This document shows positions 12,201 through 19,443 of a stretch of 64,000 bases of DNA, one piece after another; the first letter of the stretch is position 1; the number at the start of each line of letters is the position of its first letter. Source of the DNA: Eubacteriaceae bacterium (GTDB taxonomy: Bacteria > Bacillota > Clostridia > Peptostreptococcales > Anaerovoracaceae). Under the pieces are notes generated by a model, which was given only the letters and a program-made list of their open reading frames with translations, was not told the DNA's origin and did no database searches. Both the position numbers and the translations under genes were made by a program. The stretch is taken from positions 124,001 through 188,000 of the forward strand of contig CABIXY010000004.1 in NCBI GenBank assembly GCA_902362805.1, given 5' to 3'.

Positions 12201-15200
12201 TAAAATAGGACTTGTGAGTAGTTGTCACTGGGTAAGTTGTTACCTGCTCCACATACTTCTTGTTGTCCAGGTCATATACCTTAAATTCTGTTCCGGCAAT
12301 CAATACGGATTTCTTTGTTTCATCATCTTTTTTCACGATTTTCAGTTTTGCCTTAAACTCTTCATCCAGAAGCACTCGCCAGATCTGCGGCTCGTTTGGA
12401 TGATGTTCTGTGATATTCACTTCAAAATCATCGACTGGCTTGTAATTGTGCGGTGTTGTAGTTTCACACACGATATAGCTTCCAAATGGTAATGGAATAC
12501 TGCAGGCATACCCTTTTTCATCTGTAAAAATCTCAGTTGCTCCGTTTTCTCCACTCACTACTGGTTTGGCAGAATCAAAATCATAGCTTCCATCTGCTTT
12601 CTTTGTAAGGGAAGATTTCAGATAAACTGTAAATCCGGCTCCGGATAACAGCTCTGCATCGGTCTTTCCATTATTGGCTGCTTTGATGATCTGGAATGGC
12701 TGCTTGATGACCTGCTCACTGGAAGTGCACTCTCTTTTTACTTCTGCTGTCATATCTCCTTCATAACTGCACACAAGATCATGCTCTTCTGTATCTGCCA
12801 GGTATCCGGTCGGCGGTGTGATCTCTTTGACATAATATTTGCCAAGATATAAACCTTTTACAGAAGCCTGTCCTTTGTCATCTGTTGTAAGAGAAGCTAC
12901 CTGTTCTCCTGCTTTATAAATAGTTCCGGTTGCTCCGTCCGGATGCACGATATCTTCACGGGCATACAGTCCATAAACTGCACTTTTCAATGTGGCATCT
13001 CCCTGCGGTACTGCTTTTCCTGTCTCTTTATCCACTTTATAAAGATTGATCTTTGCTGTCACACGGTCATTGCTGAAAGTATGGGCAAAAGATACGGTTG
13101 CTTCTTTATCATTAGTGTAAGAAAACTTGAACGTATACACATCTTCTGTATTTCGTACATAGCCTTCCGGTGCCTGATCTTCTTTTACAGAATAGGAGTA
13201 TCCAATCGGCAGGTCTGCTGTGAATTTGGCAGTTCCGTCTGCACCAGTAGTTGCTTTCTCAATCAGCGTTCCTTTTTTCACAACAACGGTTCCGTCTGCA
13301 TTTCTGATATCATCGGATGCATACAGAGCAAAAATACCGCCTTTCAGTGGTTTCTTGGTGTCTTTATCCTGTTTTACTACGGAAACATCTGCTTTCTGTC
13401 TCTCGTTGTTAAAAGTCACATCTGCAAATACAACTTCTTTGTTCTGACCAGCATAAGTTAGAGTCACTGACTTTTCTTCGCTGCCGTTATAGAAAGAGTC
13501 CGGTGCTTTTGTTTCTTTTACCACGTAGGTTCCAAGATGCAGGTTTTTCAGTGTGACAGAACCATTCTCACCTGTTGTCAGGTTTTCTTTTACAAGGTCA
13601 CCTTTGCTGTACACTTTTGTGCCATAAGCTGTTACGATGTCTGCCCCGGCATACACGTTATACACTGCATTTTTCTGTCTGCGGTTTTCATACTGAAATA
13701 CCGTTCCATTTTCACTGACATCTGCTCCGGTCAGAACCTGTCCTTCTTTGTAAATGGTAAGCTCTGCCAGCTGTTCTTTATTTTCCACGGTTACAGCTGA
13801 GGTCTTACTTGCTACCAGTTTTACATTTGTTGCCGTTGCATTTACTACATATCCCTGTGGTGCTGTGATCTCTTTCAGATAAACAGTATCCTGTGTCTTG
13901 ATGATCGTAACAGAAGATTTTCCATTCTTATCTGTTGCCGGCATCTGAGTGATCAGCTTTGTACAAGCCTCATCGCTGTATACACCGAATACTGCACCTG
14001 CAAGATTCACATCCGCTGTATCGTCTTTCTTTACGATTTCGATCGTAGCCTGTTCAATCCAGGACACCTTTAAGCTTACATATTTTTCATCAGCAACACC
14101 TTCTCCAAATACAAATGCCAGATCCTGAACACTTGCATTCGTAGTCAGTTTATATGCTGAATAATCTTTTGTAATACTACCCTTCATTTTTGCAGAAAAA
14201 GTAGCATTTACATCTTTTGTCTGTGTCAGAGGCGCTGAAAGATAAAACGTGGTTCCTCCTCCAATTGTTACGCTTGCACCTGCCGCACTTACATTTCCAG
14301 TAGATACATTATGGAGCTTTACTCCTTTTGGTAAGTCCATTGTGATTTTCTGCTGGGAAGATGCGTTGAACTGAATGTTCTCCGTTCTCTGGATATTTCC
14401 ATCTACATAAGCTTTTACATTCGGTTTGGAAAATGACATCGCTATATCTGGTATTTCCGGCTTATTTACACAATAATTATAGAGTTCTTTTGCCAAAGCC
14501 TCACCTGTAGCATTTGTTCCATAGAATGCATCACTGCTTCCATTGGCATATGATGCAGCCATGTGAATAATGATGAATCTTTTTCCTTCTGAAAAATCCG
14601 TGTGTTTATTCGCAAAAAAGCTTTCACTTCCTGCGGCATCTGTACCATAGTAACACACTTTTGCTAACGCCTGATTGTCTCCAATCTTTGTGATTGTATA
14701 ATTTCCAGATCCTGGTCCTGGTTTTGCTGGCTGTACACAATACGCAGTTGCTCTGACGCTTCCGTAGCTGATATAGTACGGCTCTGTCAGATAGGTTCCA
14801 AGATTATAATCTGCATATCTATACAGAGGTCCTTTTTCGATTGTTACCTGCTGTGTACTTCTTGCTGAATAAGCCGAAACTGCTTCAAATGTTGCAATCT
14901 CTCCTTCTTCCATAGCATCAAGATCCACACCTTCGTCTCCTGCCTGTTCCAAAACATCATGAAGCTCTAACCCTGATTCTTCATCATAGGTATCCTGATT
15001 CTGTGCCTGCTCTACCAAATCATCAAATTCATCAGCGTCAATATCGGTAATCTCCGAGTCTGATTCTGACTCCTCCGCTTCTTCTGTCTGCTGTTCACTG
15101 CCAGCTGTTTCGGACTCAGTCACTGCTTCACTCCCTGCCGCCTCTGTCTGTACTTCTGTTTCTTTATCACGCACAATCAGTTTTCGGCTGATCTGGTACT

Positions 15201-15573
15201 TCGGATGCTCCTGATTTACCGGTTCCACATAATAGACCGCTTTGTAAGTGTCCGCATGATCTGTCGTAAAATCCTCATCCTTGTCGTTCTTTGCTTCCTC
15301 AAATGTGACTTTGACCTTGTTATCATCCTTGATTTCCAGTCCTGTGTAGTCTGATTTCACATCAAATACACTGCCTGTTTCGATTTCATAATCTTTGGCA
15401 GTCACCACCTCATCTTCATCCAGAAGGTCTTTCACTTCCTCATAAAGTGGAGGTTTTTTCTCTGGCTGGATCTCCGCTGCATATGCAGTCATCGGAGATA
15501 ACACTGTACTAAGCATTGTCATGCCTGCCAGCAAGCCAGATACTACTTTTCTAAAATTACCTTTTTTCTTCAT
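9277..15573 (-). CDS. Sortase-anchored SpaA/Cna-B repeat adhesin
   Basis: A 2,098-residue surface protein. Residues 1-33 are a secretion signal ending AYAAE. Residues about 140-230 are very acidic. A region near 245-390 resembles a thioester adhesion domain, with a YCVQP motif near 279. The rest is about 14 Cna-B-like modules, recognisable by repeated endings such as YYVKEITPPTGY, YRIEEVNAPEGY and YYVKELKAPAGF, each likely closed by an isopeptide bond. The C-terminus has the sorting signal NAPKTGD, a hydrophobic helix and a RKRKSK tail. It probably extends from the cell wall and promotes cell contact during mating or host adhesion; that role is inferred. It is flanked by terminators, so it may form its own transcription unit. 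The sorting motif is a PxTG variant rather than LPxTG. Confidence 0.9.
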   Translation of the reverse strand: MKKKGNFRKVVSGLLAGMTMLSTVLSPMTAYAAEIQPEKKPPLYEEVKDLLDEDEVVTAKDYEIETGSVFDVKSDYTGLEIKDDNKVKVTFEEAKNDKDEDFTTDHADTYKAVYYVEPVNQEHPKYQISRKLIVRDKETEVQTEAAGSEAVTESETAGSEQQTEEAEESESDSEITDIDADEFDDLVEQAQNQDTYDEESGLELHDVLEQAGDEGVDLDAMEEGEIATFEAVSAYSARSTQQVTIEKGPLYRYADYNLGTYLTEPYYISYGSVRATAYCVQPAKPGPGSGNYTITKIGDNQALAKVCYYGTDAAGSESFFANKHTDFSEGKRFIIIHMAASYANGSSDAFYGTNATGEALAKELYNYCVNKPEIPDIAMSFSKPNVKAYVDGNIQRTENIQFNASSQQKITMDLPKGVKLHNVSTGNVSAAGASVTIGGGTTFYLSAPLTQTKDVNATFSAKMKGSITKDYSAYKLTTNASVQDLAFVFGEGVADEKYVSLKVSWIEQATIEIVKKDDTADVNLAGAVFGVYSDEACTKLITQMPATDKNGKSSVTIIKTQDTVYLKEITAPQGYVVNATATNVKLVASKTSAVTVENKEQLAELTIYKEGQVLTGADVSENGTVFQYENRRQKNAVYNVYAGADIVTAYGTKVYSKGDLVKENLTTGENGSVTLKNLHLGTYVVKETKAPDSFYNGSEEKSVTLTYAGQNKEVVFADVTFNNERQKADVSVVKQDKDTKKPLKGGIFALYASDDIRNADGTVVVKKGTLIEKATTGADGTAKFTADLPIGYSYSVKEDQAPEGYVRNTEDVYTFKFSYTNDKEATVSFAHTFSNDRVTAKINLYKVDKETGKAVPQGDATLKSAVYGLYAREDIVHPDGATGTIYKAGEQVASLTTDDKGQASVKGLYLGKYYVKEITPPTGYLADTEEHDLVCSYEGDMTAEVKRECTSSEQVIKQPFQIIKAANNGKTDAELLSGAGFTVYLKSSLTKKADGSYDFDSAKPVVSGENGATEIFTDEKGYACSIPLPFGSYIVCETTTPHNYKPVDDFEVNITEHHPNEPQIWRVLLDEEFKAKLKIVKKDDETKKSVLIAGTEFKVYDLDNKKYVEQVTTYPVTTTHKSYFTDSQGYLIMPKNLKIGHYRIEEVNAPEGYTINKNYVEIAVDANTAYQMDSESGDAIITVDYENHPVKGKLTIYKKGEMLTGFKKDFVYEERYLKGASFHVYAAENIYTPDYQKDENGNRQLIYAKDALVTTVMTGEDGKAVADNLPLGSYYVVEKTAPEGFVLNHDRSDVSFVYADQDTPVIEQEVMVGDDRQKVAIQVEKQDAENGATVAGAVFGIYNTEDLKNEKGEIIVKADTLLQEMTSDNDGLAACTLDLPLGQYYVKELKAPAGFVSSDEVLNLDASYQGQDVKTVKLKTVKKNQPTTVEITKSDVTTGVELDGAKLTVLDKEGNVVDQWTSVKDQPHVIKRLTVGKEYTLREEMAPYGYLKATDVKFTLEDTAEIQKVEMKDEVPTGLLIINKNGEFLDKVTLLDNVKGTVEHLFEYVTGSLTDVTFDVFAAEDIKAADGVSEDYFKADAKVGTITTDSNGIAQMGNLPAGKYYVKEVKTAHGYVLDKEPRYVDLSYRDQDTPVITYDEKWQNARQKVKVTVLKKEKDTERVLAGGVFGLYTSEDIKNVKGEVLLEKDSLIEQRVTDEKGQITFTADLPVDGKYYVKEIFAPDGFVTTEEVQEFTFEYAGEDQAEVSYDFTFENQPTTVELTKTDLTTGKELPGAHLKVTDSDGNTVDEWTSTEESHVIKELVVGKEYTMTETKPADGYVTAESITFTVENTAEIQKVEMKDDVTKVQISKTDITRETEIPGAKLTILDKDDQVVESWTSTEEAHYIEKLPIGKYTLREEQASKGYLLTADVTFEVKDTGEIQKVAMKDDTAKGKVILNKTDKSSGEPLKGVEFELRDSKGKVLETLKTDAAGHAESKLYEIATFKNGKYDTAIKYYLVETKTLDGYTLDQTKHEVTFAYADDSTPVVEVTFNLTNEKPEVPETPNTPDIPQSHEETKVSNAPKTGDSTNIWLPILLLVISTGGMAGLYISRKRKSK

Positions 15574-15606
15574 GCTAAGGTCCTCTCTTTCATAATATTT
15601 GTATTA

Positions 15607-15631
15607 AAACAGACAGTCCTTAGACTGCCTG
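15607..15631 (-). terminator. Intrinsic terminator after topB
   Basis: On the minus strand AGGCAGTC and GACTGTCT (15611-15630) pair around a TAAG loop and are followed by GTTTTAATA. It lies between the topoisomerase and adhesin genes and probably ends the transfer operon. Confidence 0.6.
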
Positions 15632-15642
15632 CAATACACTGC

Positions 15643-17715
15643 TTATCGTTGCGGGAAACTCAGATTGAACTGCACATTTCCCTCGCCGGGATCAACCATC
15701 TCCACTGTTGCTTCATACTGTCTCCCTGTTTTTCTGGATACCAGATCCTTATAATGGATTTTTCCTTTAGACAGGAACTTCTTTGCTGCCGCCTTATCCA
15801 TCTTTTTCCCCTGGCTTGCAAGGAATTTATCATTCTTCCATAAGGCAAAAGCACAGTTCCGGTCAGAACAGTAAAAGTTTACTTTTCCTTCCCTGACATC
15901 AGCTCCACAGCGGGGACATTTGCCAATGACTTCTCCTTTTGCTTTTCCCTGAAACTGCTCTTTCTTTTCTTCTGAAATCCCCTGATATCTGGCAACCAGT
16001 TCCTGCATCAGCTCTGTAATCCCATTTAGGAATTCATCTGCTGTCTCTGTATTCTGGGCAATGTGATTCAATGCCATTTCCCACTCTGCTGTCATCTTCG
16101 GAGATTTAATCTCATCCGGCAGAACCGTAATCAGGACATTGCCATCATCTGTCGGCACCAGATTTTTCTTTTCCCTTTTCACAAAACCAGACTGAATCAG
16201 TTTTTCAATGATTGCTGCCCTTGTTGCCGGTGTGCCAAGTCCTTTCTTTTCTGTATCTTCGGTCAGTTCTTCATTCCCTGCACGTTCCATCGCAGAAAGC
16301 AGGGTATCTTCTGTGTACTGTTTCGGTGGCTGTGTAAAATGCTCCGATACAAAAGAATCACAAAGACCGTAATGCTTGCCATCCCAGATATCCAGCTCCG
16401 GCTCTTCTTTTTCACTCTTTACGCCAAAGAACTGTTTCAATTTATTTTCGATCGACTTGAATCCTTCCTGCTTTGTTTTCTTTGCTGAGAGATAAAACGT
16501 ATGATAATTACAGGTAATCTGGCATTTATGGCTTTCATAAATATAAGGATCTGCGGTTGCTGTCAGTACCCTGGCACTGATCAGATACAAAATCTTGCAG
16601 TTTCGTTCTTTCAGTTTACCTATATCTGCCTTTGCTACTTCCACGGTCGGGATAATTGCATGGTGATCAGATACTTTCTTTGAATTTAATACCTTACTCA
16701 CGTCCGGCTGATATTCCAGCCCTTCGGCATAGGGCATTTTCCCAAGTAACATCTGAATCAGAGTTTCTGTGCTTTCTCCCATCTCATCTGTCAGATACTG
16801 GCTGTCTGTTCTCGGATAAGTGACAAGTTTCTGCTCATACATCTCTTGCACGGCATCCAATGTCTGTTGAGCGGTATAGCCAAACATTCTGTTTGCTTCC
16901 CTCTGCAGAGTGGTCAAATCATAAAGCTTCGGAGGACGGACCGTTTTCTCTTTCACATCATCCTTCTCCACTTCGCACATCCGCTCTAGGCAGTCCTCAG
17001 CCACTTTATCTGCATCCTCTTTTTTCTGAAAATGCTCCGTGACTGCATCCATATCATCAAACTTGATATGAGCCATATAATATTTTTCTTTGGTAAATTC
17101 CTTGATCTTCTGATTTCGATCCACGATCATGGCAAGTGTTGGTGTCTGTACTCTTCCAACTTTCAGATTCTGGTTATACAGAACGGAAAAAAGACGGCTC
17201 GCATTGATTCCCACCAGCCAGTCAGCCTTTGCCCTGCAAAGTGCTGACTGATAGAGACTGTCATAACACGAACCGTCTTTTAATGACGCAAATCCATCTT
17301 TAATTGCCTGTTCTTCCATAGATGAAATCCAGAGCCGCTTCATCGGCTTTTTGCATCCTGCCTGCTCATACACCAGGCGAAAGATTAACTCTCCTTCACG
17401 TCCTGCATCAGTAGCACAGATCACTTCATCTACATTGGAATCTCTCATCAGTTTTTTCAAGATTCCGTACTGCTTCTTTGTTCCATCCAAAACCTTGTGT
17501 CTCCAGCATTCCGGCACAATCGGCAGATCTTCATATCTCCATTTTTTATATTTTTCATCGTATTCCGATGCATCGCATAATCCAACTAGATGTCCTATGC
17601 ACCAGGAAACGATATAACCGTTTCCCTCCACGTAGCCATCTTTTCTTGTTCTGGCTCCCAGTACCGAAGCCAGTGCCATCGCAACCGATGGCTTTTCTGC
17701 AATCACTAATTTCAT
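15643..17715 (-). CDS. topB: DNA topoisomerase III (element-encoded)
   Basis: A 690-residue type IA topoisomerase that relaxes or decatenates DNA through a single-strand break. The Toprim domain begins KLVIAEKPSVA, with the acidic triad in TDAGREGE near residue 103. The active-site tyrosine is in LVTYPRTDS near 305. A C-terminal zinc ribbon has CPRCGAD and a second cysteine pair near 600-620. Such copies are standard in clostridial conjugative elements, where they are thought to help replicate or resolve transferred DNA. It follows the DUF4366 gene by 6 bp and is followed by a terminator. Confidence 0.95.
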   Translation of the reverse strand: MKLVIAEKPSVAMALASVLGARTRKDGYVEGNGYIVSWCIGHLVGLCDASEYDEKYKKWRYEDLPIVPECWRHKVLDGTKKQYGILKKLMRDSNVDEVICATDAGREGELIFRLVYEQAGCKKPMKRLWISSMEEQAIKDGFASLKDGSCYDSLYQSALCRAKADWLVGINASRLFSVLYNQNLKVGRVQTPTLAMIVDRNQKIKEFTKEKYYMAHIKFDDMDAVTEHFQKKEDADKVAEDCLERMCEVEKDDVKEKTVRPPKLYDLTTLQREANRMFGYTAQQTLDAVQEMYEQKLVTYPRTDSQYLTDEMGESTETLIQMLLGKMPYAEGLEYQPDVSKVLNSKKVSDHHAIIPTVEVAKADIGKLKERNCKILYLISARVLTATADPYIYESHKCQITCNYHTFYLSAKKTKQEGFKSIENKLKQFFGVKSEKEEPELDIWDGKHYGLCDSFVSEHFTQPPKQYTEDTLLSAMERAGNEELTEDTEKKGLGTPATRAAIIEKLIQSGFVKREKKNLVPTDDGNVLITVLPDEIKSPKMTAEWEMALNHIAQNTETADEFLNGITELMQELVARYQGISEEKKEQFQGKAKGEVIGKCPRCGADVREGKVNFYCSDRNCAFALWKNDKFLASQGKKMDKAAAKKFLSKGKIHYKDLVSRKTGRQYEATVEMVDPGEGNVQFNLSFPQR

Positions 17716-17721
17716 TTACTC

Positions 17722-19146
17722 CTACTCCTCTTCTTCATCTTCCAGTACATCATCATTGAAATCTTCATCTCTCAGGATTTCCGGTTCTGCACTTTCTTCC
17801 TGCTCATCTGCATCGTCTACTTCCCGTTTTTCTGACTCTGAATCTTCGGATTCATCTTCATCCTCTTCCATCTCATCCTCGTCATCATATTCATGCTTTG
17901 GTTTATAGACTTTGAAGTAATATCCTCCTGCCGCAGCTCCGACTGCAACCAGTACGATCAAAAGATACGTTCCAAATGAACTTTTATCTTCCGGCATCTG
18001 GATGTCATCCTCTACCTTATCTTTCTCGGATGACTCTGTCGTTTCCGGTTTTTCTTCCTCTGCTTTTTTCTCTGGTTCTGCATAAACAGTATCTACTTCC
18101 GGAAGTGTCACTGAATTAGAAAGTGTGAAGTTCATCAGATCTTTCTCACTGACTTCGGTAAGGAAATACACATTATCCTGAGATTTTGAATTATCAATAA
18201 TCAGATAGAAAATCTTACCACTCTTTGTTGAAATGGTATAAAACTCTTTTGTTCCTTCCGTAGCTGTTTTTGTAACGGATTCTGCCGTCTCGCCTTCTTT
18301 ATTAAGCTGTTTCTCAATACCTGTTACTGTCCGATCATCCACGGTCCCTTTTGCATCTGTCGGCTCAGAAGCCTGTGCATCCTGCGGAAGCGGAGAAGTC
18401 GTTGTTTTCTCAGTTCCCGTTGCATCTGCACTGGTCGTAGTTGCCATTGCACCATTGCTGTCACTGGAAGTTTTCTGTTTCTCTGCCTGCTTCTTTGCCC
18501 ATTCATAGTAAGGATTCTGCAACACATACTTTTCAGAAGTATTTCCAGCACCGTCTGTTACCGTAATCTCAATCTGTTTTGTAGTAAAATCTTTCTGTGT
18601 CAGCTGCACTCTCAGCATTCCATCCTTCAAGTCTGTATAAGTGGTGCCATTGACTGTTACCGCAGTAATCCCGGATACTGTATCATTCCCCTGAATCGTC
18701 AGCACACCATCTGTCAGGGACGCAGAGAGTGTCGGCTTTTCCGTGTCATAACACTTAATAGAGCGATTCTGCTCATAGACCTTCCCCTCACCATCTGTCA
18801 CACGCACATACACTGTCTGATTTCCAGTGATCGTGATACTTCCGCTTCCGGTTACATCCTGCCAGCTTCCATCTTTTCCTGCTTTTGCTTCAATCTTTGC
18901 TATTGAGAAACCTTCCGACATATGGCTGGCATCCACCGTAACAGCAATGGTTGTTTCTCCCTGTTTCCAGCCATCCGGTTTCTCAATCGTGATTGCAGGT
19001 GCGGTATTCTCAGCTGCATAAGCAGTCTGTGTCTGGAGCAAAGGTGTTGTCAGGCAAAGAAATGTCGTTGCTGCAAGCAAGCTCTTTTTTACCCTGCTTT
19101 TAGTAATTGTTCTCTTCTTCTGTTTCATTTTTTCCAGATTCATCAT
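17722..19146 (-). CDS. DUF4366 / CD1107-type exported membrane-anchored protein
   Basis: A 474-residue protein with a signal peptide (residues about 20-45, ending AYAAE), a Thr/Ser-rich extracellular region with Ig-like beta segments, a linker, the DUF4366 region, one transmembrane helix near 392-412 and a highly acidic Asp/Glu cytoplasmic tail. It belongs to the CD1107 type found in Tn1549-like elements and probably forms part of the mating channel surface, though this is unproven. AGGAGG precedes the start with a slightly long gap of 12 bases. The first 47 bp overlap the DUF4315 gene. Confidence 0.85.
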   Translation of the reverse strand: MMNLEKMKQKKRTITKSRVKKSLLAATTFLCLTTPLLQTQTAYAAENTAPAITIEKPDGWKQGETTIAVTVDASHMSEGFSIAKIEAKAGKDGSWQDVTGSGSITITGNQTVYVRVTDGEGKVYEQNRSIKCYDTEKPTLSASLTDGVLTIQGNDTVSGITAVTVNGTTYTDLKDGMLRVQLTQKDFTTKQIEITVTDGAGNTSEKYVLQNPYYEWAKKQAEKQKTSSDSNGAMATTTSADATGTEKTTTSPLPQDAQASEPTDAKGTVDDRTVTGIEKQLNKEGETAESVTKTATEGTKEFYTISTKSGKIFYLIIDNSKSQDNVYFLTEVSEKDLMNFTLSNSVTLPEVDTVYAEPEKKAEEEKPETTESSEKDKVEDDIQMPEDKSSFGTYLLIVLVAVGAAAGGYYFKVYKPKHEYDDEDEMEEDEDESEDSESEKREVDDADEQEESAEPEILRDEDFNDDVLEDEEEE

Positions 19147-19402
19147 CGGCTTTTGTTTCCTCCTTCTGTATCTCTACCCTGCCGGGCAGTTCATTTTTCA
19201 TTCTCTTTTTGAAAGCTTCCAATTCCGGAATACTCATATCCATCGCACGGATAATTCTTACAATTTCCAGATTTTCCGCTTCTGTTTTTGCAATCTCCGC
19301 AGCCTTGAAACGCTTTAAGTCTGCTTCATATCTGGCTTTGGATGCTTCCATTTTTTCCTTGGCTTTCTCATAGTCAGCCGTTGCTTTTTCAAGACTTTTC
19401 AT
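19100..19402 (-). CDS. DUF4315 family small element protein
   Basis: A 100-residue protein starting MKSLEKATADYEKAKEKM, with a long coiled-coil first half and an acidic tail ending ENNY. It matches the DUF4315 family, which always sits beside DUF4366 in these elements; function unknown. The start at 19402 is chosen because GAAAGGAGAAGAG lies just before it. A longer frame to 19522 would overlap the cell-wall hydrolase and has no ribosome site. It overlaps the DUF4366 gene by 47 bp. Confidence 0.8.
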   Translation of the reverse strand: MKSLEKATADYEKAKEKMEASKARYEADLKRFKAAEIAKTEAENLEIVRIIRAMDMSIPELEAFKKRMKNELPGRVEIQKEETKADDESGKNETEEENNY

Positions 19403-19443
19403 CTCTTCTCCTTTCCGGGCGGCTGTTACACCGCCCTTTTTCT

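Noticed and set aside
9326..13800. Many plus-strand frames opposite the adhesin gene
   Set aside because: They are shadows of the repetitive adhesin sequence, with no ribosome sites or protein features.
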